A DNA stretch of 64,000 nt from Herbaspirillum sp. (GTDB taxonomy: Bacteria > Pseudomonadota > Gammaproteobacteria > Burkholderiales > Burkholderiaceae_D): the NCBI GenBank assembly GCA_028292625.1, contig JAQGLY010000056.1, forward strand, positions 104,772-168,771. The letters run 5' to 3'. Numbering within the stretch: the first letter of the stretch is position 1; every line of letters starts with the position of its first letter. Under the pieces are notes generated by a model. It ran no database searches and was not told where the DNA came from. It worked only from the letters and a program-made list of their open reading frames with translations. Made by a program: the position numbers and the translations under genes. Of the stretch, positions 19,085-28,700 are shown in pieces.

Positions 19085-19132
19085 AATTCGCATGACCTTA
19101 GTTAAATATTTTGAATGACCTTATGCGAAATT
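19085..19132. promoter_or_regulatory. Repeat-rich operator candidate upstream of the Ssu-like operon
   Basis: ATGACCTTA occurs at 19092-19100 and 19115-19123 (23 bases apart), enclosed by an inverted repeat AATTCGCAT (19085) / ATGCGAAATT (19123). It sits 70-115 bases ahead of the binding-protein start, where a LysR-type activator such as Cbl/CysB could bind. The regulator is inferred. Confidence 0.4.
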
Positions 19133-19180
19133 GATGTTAGCGCTCACAACCTTCTGTTCGCCGGCGCAACGCCGGGGCGA

Positions 19181-20224
19181 TTATTTTCCCATCATCGTCT
19201 TATCGAAAACGGCTTGCCATTTCTCGCGCTCATCCAGCGCGGCGGCGGGATCGATCAGCGTGTACTTCAAATTTTTCACCGGCGATTCGATCGTGGTATT
19301 GCTGGGTGCGTAATCCAGACTGGCGAACACCTTTTGCCCATCCGGCCCCAGCAGAAATTCATAGAACAGCAGCGCCGCGTTCGGATGCGGCGCGCGGCGC
19401 GCGATGCCAATGGCGTTCGCGCGCGCGATCACCGGCTCCAGCGCAAACCAGTCGATCGGCGCGCCCTCGCGTTTGCCCAGGTCCGCCATATAGGTATATA
19501 CGGTCAGCGCCAGCGGGACCTCGCCGTTGACTACCATGTTTTTCACCAGCGAATGACCCTGCCGCAATGAAATGCCATTCTTCGCCGCAATGTCCGAGAA
19601 CAGCTTGATGCCGGCGGCCTCGTTACCCATCGCCCGCACCGTCGCGCCGAACCAATCGGCTTCCTTCGCTTCGATGCCGAGCATGCCCTTCCATTTCGGA
19701 TCGAGCAGATCCTTGAAGGTTTTCGGCAGATCTTCCTCTTTGATCGCCTTGGTGTTGTAGGCCTGCACGAACACCGATACCAGCACATTGGCCCGGTCGC
19801 GTCTGGCGGAAACGGAGCCCGGCTGCAGATCCTTGAACACGGGGGAATTCACCGGCTGCAGAATCTGTTCCCGCGACAAGGCCTCCAGTTCGGTGACGGG
19901 ATCGTAAAACAGATCCGCCTTATAGGTCTTGGCCCGCGCCTCCGTGATCCCGCGATGCAGGACCTCGTCGGAGCCGGAACGCCATACGACGACCTTGACG
20001 CCGTATTGTTTTTCGAACGCGTTGGTCAGCCTGGTCATATCGCTCTGCGCGATGCTGGCATAGACGGTCAGGGTCCCTTCCTTTTTCGCCGCGGCGACGA
20101 TGCGGTCCATGCGGTCGGGGCCGTTGTAATCGAACAATGCGGTGGGCGGCTGTTGCGCGTGGCAGGGCAGGATGGCGCAGGCGATTGCGGCGGCTAGAAA
20201 AAGCCGATGCGGTACGGTCTTCAT
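19181..20224 (-). CDS. Periplasmic extracellular solute-binding protein (orphan, paralogue of 10140-11255)
   Basis: 347 aa with a clean signal peptide ending CHAQQ and a strong ribosome site (AAGGAG). Shared motifs with the protein at 10140-11255 include AAAKKEGTLTVYAS, DLLDPKWKGMLG, GISLRQGHSLVKN and APHPNAALLFYEFLL, so the two descend from a common gene. No permease or ATPase of the matching type is nearby. It lies between the Ssu-like operon and a LysR gene on the same strand. Possible roles: donor to a distant transporter, or a sensor/scavenger for substrates of the neighbouring catabolic genes. Confidence 0.85.
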   Translation of the reverse strand: MKTVPHRLFLAAAIACAILPCHAQQPPTALFDYNGPDRMDRIVAAAKKEGTLTVYASIAQSDMTRLTNAFEKQYGVKVVVWRSGSDEVLHRGITEARAKTYKADLFYDPVTELEALSREQILQPVNSPVFKDLQPGSVSARRDRANVLVSVFVQAYNTKAIKEEDLPKTFKDLLDPKWKGMLGIEAKEADWFGATVRAMGNEAAGIKLFSDIAAKNGISLRQGHSLVKNMVVNGEVPLALTVYTYMADLGKREGAPIDWFALEPVIARANAIGIARRAPHPNAALLFYEFLLGPDGQKVFASLDYAPSNTTIESPVKNLKYTLIDPAAALDEREKWQAVFDKTMMGK

Positions 20225-20408
20225 TTGTCTCCGTCTCCTTGTAATCGATCAGGCATTCGATACGCTGCGACGCGGTGGTTTCGATGAAGTTCTTTATATC
20301 CGCGGCTGCCTATTTTTTATCGTTATTTTTATTTGATCGATGGTACAGGGAATCGTCATCGGCGTGGCGGGAAACCGGCTAAAAATCATATCCGGCGGAA
20401 TCGCCCGC

Positions 20409-21311
20409 TCACACCAATTGCCGCACCAGTTGGATGAAGCGCGCGCGCTGCGGCGTGGGACGCGTGGTCGCCTTGAAGACCAGCAGGACGGCGCTGTCGA
20501 TCACGCCTTTTTCCGCCGATAGATCCCGCCACGCAATATCGGCCACCTTGATCGCCTGCAGCGAGGCGGGAAGAATGGTGATGCCCACCCCGGCCGCCAC
20601 CAGCCCCAGAATGGTCGGCGCCTCATGCGCGTCCTGCGCAATGCGCGGCTTGAAACCGGCCAGTTCGCATAAGGTGTACACCTGCTCGTAAAAACTCGAT
20701 CCATAGCCGCGCGGGCGCAGCACAAACGGATGCTGCGCGAGCGATTCGATCGGTATCGCTTTTTTCGAGCGCGTCAGCATGTCGTCCGCATGCACCGCCA
20801 GCATCAACCGGTCCTTCAGGATGGGAATGGAGGTGATCTCGGGCGGCAGCACCAGGGTCGCGGAAGGCCGGATCATGCCGACATCGAGATCGCCGAGCAG
20901 CAGCGCGTCGAGCATCGGTTCCGATGTCATGTAGCGCAGTTCCAGATGCACGTCCGGCAGCGCCAGCCGATAAGCCCTGACCGCACGGGAAAAGCGCGGC
21001 AGGTAAGCCGCCGTCGCCGTGAAACCGATGCGCAGTTCGCCGATTTCGCCGCGCGCAATGCGCTTGCCGGTATCGATTGCATGGGCCGCCTGCGCCAGCA
21101 CCGCCCGCGCTTCCTCCAGAAATATCCTGCCGGCCTCGGTCAATTCCACCCTGCGCCGCGTGCGTTCCAGCAGCGTGACGCCAAGCAGCGCTTCGATTTC
21201 CTGAATGTGTTTGCTAAGCGGCGGCTGACTGATATTCAGACGCACCGCCGCCCGGCTGAAGTGCAATTCCTCAGCTACTGCCACGAAATAACGGAAATGT
21301 CTCAAATCCAT
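20409..21311 (-). CDS. LysR-family transcriptional regulator
   Basis: 300 aa. The N-terminus MDLRHFRYFVAVAEELHFSRAA is typical of the BenM/CatM/CbnR subgroup, followed by the helix-turn-helix LNISQPPLSKHIQEIE and an effector domain ending in FIQLVRQLV. It is divergent from the aldolase-led catabolic genes (151-base gap that is AT-rich and holds the likely operator), so it is the probable regulator of that cluster. Confidence 0.87.
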   Translation of the reverse strand: MDLRHFRYFVAVAEELHFSRAAVRLNISQPPLSKHIQEIEALLGVTLLERTRRRVELTEAGRIFLEEARAVLAQAAHAIDTGKRIARGEIGELRIGFTATAAYLPRFSRAVRAYRLALPDVHLELRYMTSEPMLDALLLGDLDVGMIRPSATLVLPPEITSIPILKDRLMLAVHADDMLTRSKKAIPIESLAQHPFVLRPRGYGSSFYEQVYTLCELAGFKPRIAQDAHEAPTILGLVAAGVGITILPASLQAIKVADIAWRDLSAEKGVIDSAVLLVFKATTRPTPQRARFIQLVRQLV

Positions 21312-21462
21312 GACTTATAGCTAAACAGAATAAATAGGTAGTCAATTATATATTTTACGTGCCCATTGGCAAGCTCGATTATCTGTTGCAGCGACGCAGG
21401 GCGATGGCAGAAAAAAACATGGCGTCGACGGAGACCGATTCGAACCCAATGGAGGTGGACTG

Positions 21463-22281
21463 ATGAACATGGCAAGCAATACGGCGATCTCGCTCAGAAG
21501 CCGATTGGCAAAGGGCGATACCGTTTTCGGCGTATGGGCCGCGCTGCCAAGCGCTTTCTCGGCCGAATTGGTATGTACCGAAGGCGTCGATTACGTATGC
21601 GTGGACCAGCAGCACGGCCTGGTCGACTACGGCGACATGGTGGAAATGCTGCGCGCCATCGAAGGACGCGGCACGGCGGTGCCTTTTACGCGCGTGCCGG
21701 TCAATCAGGCCTGGGTGATCGGCCGCGCTTTCGATGCCGGCATGCAGGGCGTCGTGGTGCCGATGGTGAGCAACCGGGAGGAAGCGGAAGCGGCGGTCGC
21801 GGCCTGCCGTTATGCGCCGGTTGGCGTGCGCTCGTTCGGCCCTGTGCGCGCATCGATGGTGCTCAACAGCCGCGACATCGCCGTGGTCGGCGACAGTGTC
21901 ATGTGCTTCATCATGGTCGAAACGCGCGAGAGCATTGAAAAAATCGAAGAGATCGCCAGTACGCCGGGACTGGACGGCATCTATATCGGTCCGGCCGATC
22001 TGGCGCTCGGGCTCGGCCTGCCGCCCAATCTCGACAAGGAAGAGCCGGAGCACGTCGCCGCCGTCGACAAGGTCCTCAAGGCCTGCCAGAAATATGGGGT
22101 GATTCCGGGCATTCAGTGCGGCTCGGGCAAAGCCGCCCGCAAGTTCGCCGACCGCGGCTTCCGCTTTATCACTGTCACCAAGGATTCCTCCCTTCTTCCG
22201 GCCGCGGTGGAAAAGGAAATCGCCGCCGCTCTCGGTGGGGAAAAATCGGGCAACAACGTCAAAGAAAAAGGTTATGTGTGA
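21463..22281 (+). CDS. HpcH/HpaI-family class II aldolase
   Basis: 272 aa, the family's length. Family members cleave 4-hydroxy-2-oxoacids using a divalent metal. Visible motifs: VFGVWAALPSAFSAE, the conserved VDQQHG, the RVPVNQ strand with its Arg, and GIYIGPADLALGLG with the metal-region Asp. Strong ribosome site (GGAGGT). Its stop overlaps the start of the MmgE/PrpD gene (TGATG), so the two are translationally coupled. First gene of the plus-strand catabolic run. Confidence 0.88.
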   Translation: MNMASNTAISLRSRLAKGDTVFGVWAALPSAFSAELVCTEGVDYVCVDQQHGLVDYGDMVEMLRAIEGRGTAVPFTRVPVNQAWVIGRAFDAGMQGVVVPMVSNREEAEAAVAACRYAPVGVRSFGPVRASMVLNSRDIAVVGDSVMCFIMVETRESIEKIEEIASTPGLDGIYIGPADLALGLGLPPNLDKEEPEHVAAVDKVLKACQKYGVIPGIQCGSGKAARKFADRGFRFITVTKDSSLLPAAVEKEIAAALGGEKSGNNVKEKGYV

Positions 22282-23762
22282 TGAGTACTGCAAACAATGA
22301 ACGATATCGCGACGAAGTCGCGGAGCTGATTGCCCATTACGTGGTGAATGTATCGGAAAAACTGAGCGCGGCAACCGAGCGTTCCGTCAAGAGCGCATTG
22401 ATCGATTCGATCGCGGTATCGGTCGCGGCATTGCGCCATCCCGCGGCGCAGGCCGCGCGTCGCCATGCGTACCGCTTCCCGGCCGGCAACGAGGGTTGCC
22501 TGATCTGGGGCACGCAAAAGCGCGTGGCCCCCGATCATGCCGCGCTCGCCAACGGCGTGCTGCTGCGCTGCCACGACTATAACGATTTCTTCGTCGGCGG
22601 CCGCAACAGCGGACATCCGAGCGACATGGTCAACGGTGTGATCGCCGCCGCCGAATGGGCCAATGTGTCAGGCAAAAAGTTACTGGTCGCGATCGCGGTC
22701 GGCTACGAAATGGTGGCCGCCGCGTTCGATGCGTTTTCGACCGCGCCGGGCGGCTGGGATTACACCAATCTGACCGCATTGGGCGCGACCTGCGCGATCG
22801 CCAAGGTGCTGGATCTGGACATCGACCAGACGCGTGAAGCGTTGGCGATGACCGTCGTGCCGCATATGTCTACCGATGAAATCGAATCCGGCGATTTGAA
22901 CAAGCGCGGCGACCTCACGATGTGGAAGCGTTTCAACGGCAGCGATGCGGTCAGGAATGCGCTGCAGGCCTGCATGCTGGCATCGGTCGGGGTGGAAGGC
23001 GCGGTACGCCCGTTCGTCGGCAACTTCGGCTTCATCAAGAAGCTGGCCAACAAGGACGATCCGATTCCGGTGCTGCGCGCGCGGCTCGATCCGAGTCTGC
23101 CGCTGTCGCGCATTACGGAAACCTTCATGAAGCGCTGGCCGGTCGGTTCGGTCGCGCAAAGCGCCATCCAGGCTGCGTTGCAGGCGCGTTCGCAAGTCAA
23201 GGATCTGTCGTCCATCAAGCAGGTGCGCGTATTCGCCGAAGAAGGCGCTTACGACCATCTGGTGAAAATCCGGCAGGACCCATGGCATCCGATTTCACGC
23301 GAGACGGCCGATCACTCCTTGCCTTACATCGCGGCGGCGGCGGTGCTCGACGGTTACATCCAAATCGACAGCTTCAGCCCCGGGATTGTGCTCGATCCCG
23401 TGCGCCAGCGTTTCCTGAAAGACAAGGTCACGGTGGTGCCGGCGCCGGAACTGGGCACCATCGCCGGCGGCAAGCACAAGCGCGCGGAGGCCGGTTATCT
23501 GTCCCGCATTGAAATCGAATTGAACGACGGCGCCGTCGTGCACGGCGAAGCCAAACCTTTCCCCGGCCATCCGAAAAATCCGTTCTCGGATGCCGACCTG
23601 GACGGCAAGCTGCGTGAAAACGTGGAGCCGGTAGCCGGCCCGTCGCATACCGCCAAACTGGCCGCCATGCTGAGAGCGATCGAACAAATCGGCAGCGTGC
23701 GCGAACTGACTGCCTTGCTTGCATTCGGAGCGGACATCGACGGCGCGCCCGAAATCGAATGA
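22281..23762 (+). CDS. MmgE/PrpD-family protein
   Basis: 493 aa starting inside the stop of the aldolase gene. This is the fold of 2-methylcitrate dehydratase, cis-aconitate decarboxylase and iminodisuccinate epimerase. Visible features: the helical N-terminal domain (LIDSIAVSVAAL, then HAALANGVLLRCHDYNDFF), the HPSDMVNGVIAAAEW block and a C-terminal small domain. Not PrpD itself, since no prpB or prpC is nearby. It probably dehydrates or isomerises an intermediate made or used by the aldolase or the Rieske enzyme. Confidence 0.85.
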   Translation: MSTANNERYRDEVAELIAHYVVNVSEKLSAATERSVKSALIDSIAVSVAALRHPAAQAARRHAYRFPAGNEGCLIWGTQKRVAPDHAALANGVLLRCHDYNDFFVGGRNSGHPSDMVNGVIAAAEWANVSGKKLLVAIAVGYEMVAAAFDAFSTAPGGWDYTNLTALGATCAIAKVLDLDIDQTREALAMTVVPHMSTDEIESGDLNKRGDLTMWKRFNGSDAVRNALQACMLASVGVEGAVRPFVGNFGFIKKLANKDDPIPVLRARLDPSLPLSRITETFMKRWPVGSVAQSAIQAALQARSQVKDLSSIKQVRVFAEEGAYDHLVKIRQDPWHPISRETADHSLPYIAAAAVLDGYIQIDSFSPGIVLDPVRQRFLKDKVTVVPAPELGTIAGGKHKRAEAGYLSRIEIELNDGAVVHGEAKPFPGHPKNPFSDADLDGKLRENVEPVAGPSHTAKLAAMLRAIEQIGSVRELTALLAFGADIDGAPEIE

Positions 23763-23820
23763 TGCGATTCACAACCCTGGAAGGCGAATGGGGACGTAAA
23801 AAATGCATGGAGAACAAAAC

Positions 23821-25101
23821 ATGGATGCCGTGGTAGAAAATGAATTATTGACGAAGACCGGCCCTGGAACCCTAATGGGCAATTTATTCCGCCGCTACTG
23901 GATTCCGGTCATGCTGAGCGCTGAACTGGCCGAGCCGGACGGCGCGCCGGTGCGCGTATCGCTGTTGTCGGAAAAATTGCTGGCCTTCCGCGATACGCAG
24001 GGAAAGATCGGTCTGATGGATGAATTTTGCGCCCATCGCCGCGTCTCGCTGTGGTTCGGCCGCAATGAAGAAAATGGTTTGCGCTGTCCCTATCACGGAT
24101 GGAAATATGACGTCACCGGCCAGTGCGTGGAGGTGCCGTCGGAGGCCAAGGAAAACGGTTTCTGCACCAAGATCAAGCTGACATCCTATCCCTGCGCCGA
24201 ACTGGGCGGCGTCATCTGGACTTACATGGGGCCGCCGGAGCTCAAGCCGGCCTTGCCCGCGTTCGAATGGGTGTCGCTGTCCGAGTCGCATTGCTACATC
24301 TCGCGCCGTTCGCAGGAAAGCAATTATCTGCAGGCGCTGGAAGGTGGCATCGATTCCAGCCACGTCTCTTTTCTGCACAGCGGCGAACTCGATACCGATC
24401 CGCTGCACCGCAATACCCAGGGCGCGAAATATGCGCGCTCGAAGAGCACTACTTTCGATATACTCGAATCGCCCGGCGGCCTGATCATCGGCGCCCGGCG
24501 CGATGCCGAACCGGGACATAACTACTGGCGCATCACGCCATGGATCATGCCGTGGTACACCTTGATTCCGCCCTACAGCGGCAACGCGCTCAACGGCCAC
24601 GTCTGGGTTCCGATGGACGACGGTAATTGCATGGCCTGGTCGATCACGTTTCATCCGAGCCGGCCACTGTCCGACGAAGAGCGCGAGGCGATGGTCAACG
24701 GCAAAGGGGTGCATGTGGAATTGATTCCCGGCACCACGATACCGACCGCCAATCGCAGCAACGATTACCTGATCGACCGCCAGGCGCAAAAGATCGGCCG
24801 TTATTACAGCGGTGTCAAAGGGCTGGCGATTCAGGACGCTTCGCTGCAGGAAAGCATGGGGCCGGTGGTCGATCGCTCAAAAGAAAATCTGGTCTCCACC
24901 GACAATCCGATCATCCTGGCGCGCCGCCGTCTTTTGCAGGCGGCCAAGGCGTTGCAAAAGGGCGCCGCGGCGCCGGGACTGAAGCCGGAAGATCAGCGTG
25001 TGCGTTCGGCATCCTTCGTTCTTTCGGCGGATGTGCATTTCAAGGAAAAGACCCTGGATTCGGTCAAGGTGAGAGAAGGAGAGCCGCACGTCGCGGTGTG
25101 A
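23821..25101 (+). CDS. Rieske non-heme iron aromatic-ring oxygenase, phthalate dioxygenase-like
   Basis: 426 aa from the ATG at 23821 with GGAG 8 bases upstream; another in-frame ATG lies 18 bases earlier. The Rieske [2Fe-2S] ligands appear as CAH...CPYH (about residues 65-90), followed by GWKYDVTGQC. The mononuclear iron region is GGIDSSHVSFLHS (Asp, His, His). It matches the single-component alpha-subunit group (phthalate 4,5-dioxygenase, vanillate demethylase), which needs a separate reductase; none is present in the window. It follows the MmgE/PrpD gene by 58 bases. Confidence 0.88.
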   Translation: MDAVVENELLTKTGPGTLMGNLFRRYWIPVMLSAELAEPDGAPVRVSLLSEKLLAFRDTQGKIGLMDEFCAHRRVSLWFGRNEENGLRCPYHGWKYDVTGQCVEVPSEAKENGFCTKIKLTSYPCAELGGVIWTYMGPPELKPALPAFEWVSLSESHCYISRRSQESNYLQALEGGIDSSHVSFLHSGELDTDPLHRNTQGAKYARSKSTTFDILESPGGLIIGARRDAEPGHNYWRITPWIMPWYTLIPPYSGNALNGHVWVPMDDGNCMAWSITFHPSRPLSDEEREAMVNGKGVHVELIPGTTIPTANRSNDYLIDRQAQKIGRYYSGVKGLAIQDASLQESMGPVVDRSKENLVSTDNPIILARRRLLQAAKALQKGAAAPGLKPEDQRVRSASFVLSADVHFKEKTLDSVKVREGEPHVAV

Positions 25102-25229
25102 TTTTTCGGTACTGCGCATCGGTAGGACCTGCCGATCAGGCGCGGAAATTGCATACGGACCCGTCTGACAGTTTCACGAATCCGACAGCTTTTCTGCCGG
25201 GCATAAAACAAGCAAAAAAGGGGAATGAC

Positions 25230-26762
25230 ATGAACCGGTATCAGATCGTCAGATTCAGCCTTGGGGTGGGCGCCGTGCTTCTGTCGCTTGCCGCTCAGGT
25301 GCAGGGCGCGCCGCCGTCGCGCGATATCAAGATCGTGCTGGCCACCGTGCTCGATACGGTAGAGCCGTGCAACATGATGACGACCAACGATACCGGCATC
25401 GTATTGCGACAAAACATCGTCGAATCGCTGACGCAGCTCGATCCGCATAACGGCACGGTATTGCCGCTGCTGGCCACCGGCTGGAAGCCGATGGACGAAG
25501 CCGCCACCACCTGGCGCATCACCTTGCGCAAGGGCGTGAAATACCACGACGGCAGCGACTTTAACGCCACGGCCGTGGCCGCCGCGATCAATCGCCTGTT
25601 CAGCCCCCAACTCGGTTGCCGCGACCGTATCCGCCTGTTCGGCAAAAACAAGCTGACTTCGAAAGTCATCGATCCGTACACGATCGAGCTGGTGTCGGAT
25701 GATCCTTTGCCGCTGATGCCGTCGTATCTGGCGCAGATCGGCATGACGTCGCCGAAGATGGATAGTGTGAAAATCACGCAACATCCGATCGGCACCGGCC
25801 CTTATGAACTGGTGGCCTGGGATCCGTCGCAAAAACTGGTGGTCAGGCGTTTCGATAAATACTGGGGGCCGAAACCCGAGGTGGAACAGGCCACGTATGT
25901 CTGGCGTTCCGAACCGGCCTTGCGCGCATCCATGGTGGCGGTCGGGGAAGCGGATATCGGCACCGCGATTGCGATGCAGGACGCCAATAACCCGAAAACG
26001 GATTTCAGCTATCTGAACTCCGAGACCACCCGCATCCGCATGTTGAGCATGGCGCCGCCGCTGGACGACATCCGCGTGCGCAAGGCATTGAATCTCGCCA
26101 TCGATCGCAAGGCGTTTATCGGCACCGTTCTCAGCCCTGGCGTACTGCCGGCGAGCCAGTACATGATGCCGAGCACCGTGGGCTATAACCCGAACCTGAA
26201 AGTCTGGCCCTACGATCCGGACCAGGCCAGGCAATTGCTCAAGGAAGCGCGCGCCGCCGGCGTGCCGGTCGACAAGGAAATCATTCTGTACGGCGGCGCG
26301 CATCAGCATGCGAATGCGGCCGAGATGCTGGAAGGCATGGTCCAGATGTGGAAGGCGGTCGGTTTGAACGTCACGCTCAAGATGTTGGAAAAAGTGCAAT
26401 TCGGCGCGATCCGGCGCAAGCCGTATGCGGAGAATCGCCCGCCGACGCTGTTTCATGAGCAGCACGACAACTCCAGCGGCGATGCGATTTTCACGATGTA
26501 TGTTTACTACGATTCGAACGGCCAACTCAGCGACCTGCACGATCCGCAAGTGGACAAACTGCTCGACGAAGGCAGCAGATCGACAGGGGAAAAACGAAGT
26601 CAGCTGTTCCAGGACGCCAACAAGCTGGTCCAGCAATTGATTCCCGACGTCATGTTGTTCCACATGGCCGATGAGATTCGCGTCGGTCCGCGGCTGAACT
26701 ACCGTCCGAACGCCATGACCGGCGGCAAGCTGGAACTCAAGGGCATCAAGTTCAAGATGTAA
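25230..26762 (+). CDS. ABC importer substrate-binding protein, Dpp/Opp family (SBP_bac_5)
   Basis: 510 aa from the ATG at 25230. Signal peptide MNRYQIVRFSLGVGAVLLSL to about VQGAPP. Family hallmarks: RNLFEGL-like QNIVESLTQLDP, WRITLRKGVKYHDGSDFNA, PIGTGPYELVAW and DIRVRKALNLAIDR. The frame stays open upstream, but the signal peptide fixes the start. First gene of a complete Dpp-type importer whose neighbours suggest an organic-acid or aromatic ligand rather than peptides. Confidence 0.9.
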   Translation: MNRYQIVRFSLGVGAVLLSLAAQVQGAPPSRDIKIVLATVLDTVEPCNMMTTNDTGIVLRQNIVESLTQLDPHNGTVLPLLATGWKPMDEAATTWRITLRKGVKYHDGSDFNATAVAAAINRLFSPQLGCRDRIRLFGKNKLTSKVIDPYTIELVSDDPLPLMPSYLAQIGMTSPKMDSVKITQHPIGTGPYELVAWDPSQKLVVRRFDKYWGPKPEVEQATYVWRSEPALRASMVAVGEADIGTAIAMQDANNPKTDFSYLNSETTRIRMLSMAPPLDDIRVRKALNLAIDRKAFIGTVLSPGVLPASQYMMPSTVGYNPNLKVWPYDPDQARQLLKEARAAGVPVDKEIILYGGAHQHANAAEMLEGMVQMWKAVGLNVTLKMLEKVQFGAIRRKPYAENRPPTLFHEQHDNSSGDAIFTMYVYYDSNGQLSDLHDPQVDKLLDEGSRSTGEKRSQLFQDANKLVQQLIPDVMLFHMADEIRVGPRLNYRPNAMTGGKLELKGIKFKM

Positions 26763-26851
26763 TACCCGGCCGTATCCAATATCTGCCCGGAACGAAGGGC
26801 CGACGGTGTCGATGGATGCGCAGGCAAACCAGTTCGAAGCAGGGGGGCAAC

Positions 26852-27769
26852 GTGAGCACGTATCTCATACGGCGAATACTGTATAGCGGTATCTCATTGG
26901 CCGGGTTGATCATTCTTGTGTTTTTCCTTGCAAGACTGACCGGGAATCCGGCGGATGTCTATCTGCCGGCCGATACGCCGCAGGATGTGCGTCAGGAATT
27001 TTCGCAATCGCACGGCTTCAACGATCCGGCGCTGGTGCAGTTCGAACGCTACGTCGTCGATCTGGCGCATCTGGATCTGGGCGAATCGCTGAGGCAGCAG
27101 CGGCCGGCATTGTCGATCGTGATGGAAGCCTTTCCCACCACGCTGATGCTGTCCGCGCTGGCGATGACGCTGGTCATGATCGTGTCGATCGCGGCCGGTT
27201 CGCTGGCGGCGCGGCGGCCCAACGGCGTATTCGACCGCGTCGTCAGCCTGATTGCGCTGACCAGCGCCAGCGTGCCGAATTTCTGGCTCGCCATTGTCAG
27301 CGTCCTGATCTTTTCGGTCGGGCTGCGCTGGCTGCCGACTTCCGGCACCGGCGGCGTCAGTCACTGGGTTCTGCCGCTGCTGGTGCTGACGGTGCGTCCC
27401 TGCGGCATCATCGCGCAAGTGGTGCGCAGTTCGATGATCGACGCCTTGTCTTCCGCCTATGTGAAGACGGCCCGCGCCAAGGGTGTGCGCAAGAGCGCCA
27501 TTATTTTCGTGCATGCCTTGCGCAACGCGATGCTGCCGGTGATGACGGTGGCCGGCGATCAGGCGGCCGGCATGATCAATGGCGTGGTGATCGTGGAAAT
27601 CATCTTCGGCTTTCCCGGCATCGGAAAACTGATGATGGATTCGATCGCCAATCGCGAATTCGTAATCGTCCAGGCCGCTGTCATCGTCGTCGCGCTGGCG
27701 ATCTTTCTGATGAATTTTCTGATCGATCTGACCTATGTCATGCTCGATCCGCGCATCAGGTACAGCTGA
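26852..27769 (+). CDS. ABC importer permease, DppB type
   Basis: 305 aa from a GTG at 26852, which has AGGGGGG upstream and gives the typical DppB N-terminus (STYLIRRILYSGISLAGL). Six membrane helices; loop with LGESLRQQRPAL; coupling loop around VKTARAKGVRKSAIIFVHALRNA. The next permease gene starts one base after its stop. Confidence 0.9.
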   Translation: MSTYLIRRILYSGISLAGLIILVFFLARLTGNPADVYLPADTPQDVRQEFSQSHGFNDPALVQFERYVVDLAHLDLGESLRQQRPALSIVMEAFPTTLMLSALAMTLVMIVSIAAGSLAARRPNGVFDRVVSLIALTSASVPNFWLAIVSVLIFSVGLRWLPTSGTGGVSHWVLPLLVLTVRPCGIIAQVVRSSMIDALSSAYVKTARAKGVRKSAIIFVHALRNAMLPVMTVAGDQAAGMINGVVIVEIIFGFPGIGKLMMDSIANREFVIVQAAVIVVALAIFLMNFLIDLTYVMLDPRIRYS

Positions 27770-27770
27770 G

Positions 27771-28700
27771 ATGACGCTCGCCATTCATCCTTCCGCGCTT
27801 GCCGAACCCCGCGAAGCCCCCATGCTGCGGCAGGCGTTCATCATGCTGACGCGCGACAAGTTCGCGTGCGCCGCGGCGCTGTTTCTGCTGGCCGTCCTCT
27901 TTTGCGTTTTCTTCGGCGACTATTTTTTCGGCGAGTACGCAAATGTCATCCACCTGGGTGCCCGCAACGCCGCGCCATTTTCGCTGGGGCACGGCTGGAT
28001 GTTTTTCCTGGGCGGCGACGCGCTGGGCCGTTCGATGCTGGCGCGCGTCATCGTCGGCGCGCGAAACACCATCGCGGTGGCGGCCGCCGCCGTCGCGTGC
28101 TCGTTCCTGATCGGCGTCACGCTGGGCCTGCTGGCCGGCTACCGCGACGGCTGGGTCGGCAATGTGGTCATGCGTTTGGCCGACGTGCTGATGAGTTTCC
28201 CGTCCCTGTTGCTCGCGTTGATCGTGCTGTACGTGCTGGACCCGGCGCCGCACAATGTGGTGCTGGTGCTCGCCGTGACCAGAGTGCCGATCTATATCCG
28301 CATCACGCGCGCCGAGGTGCTGGAGATTCGCGAACGCATGTTCGTGAGCTGCGCGCGCGTGATGGGCGCCGGTTCGCTGCGCATCATCTGGCGGCACATT
28401 CTGCCGATGGTGTTGCCGACCTTGTTGACCGTGGCGACGCTGGAATTCGCGCTGGTGATGCTGTCGGAATCGACGCTCAGCTTCCTCGGCCTGGGGGTTC
28501 AGCCGCCGGCGTTTTCGTGGGGACTGATGGTGGCGCAAGGCCAGAACTATCTGGGAATTGCGTGGTGGCTGGCATTCTGGCCCGGCCTTGCGATCACGCT
28601 GACCGCCACGTCATTGAATCTGCTGGCGAACTGGCTTCGTATCGTGACCGATCCGGTGCAACGCTGGCGCCTGGATGCAAGGGAAGAAAAGAATGGTTGA
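27771..28700 (+). CDS. ABC importer permease, DppC type
   Basis: 309 aa starting at the ATG right after the DppB stop; a longer in-frame start inside dppB is unlikely. It has the DppC pattern: a first helix near residue 30, the LGGDALGRSMLARVIVGARNT block, the coupling segment FVSCARVMGAGSLRIIWRHILP and SESTLSFLGLGVQPP. It overlaps the ATPase gene by 8 bases. Confidence 0.9.
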   Translation: MTLAIHPSALAEPREAPMLRQAFIMLTRDKFACAAALFLLAVLFCVFFGDYFFGEYANVIHLGARNAAPFSLGHGWMFFLGGDALGRSMLARVIVGARNTIAVAAAAVACSFLIGVTLGLLAGYRDGWVGNVVMRLADVLMSFPSLLLALIVLYVLDPAPHNVVLVLAVTRVPIYIRITRAEVLEIRERMFVSCARVMGAGSLRIIWRHILPMVLPTLLTVATLEFALVMLSESTLSFLGLGVQPPAFSWGLMVAQGQNYLGIAWWLAFWPGLAITLTATSLNLLANWLRIVTDPVQRWRLDAREEKNG

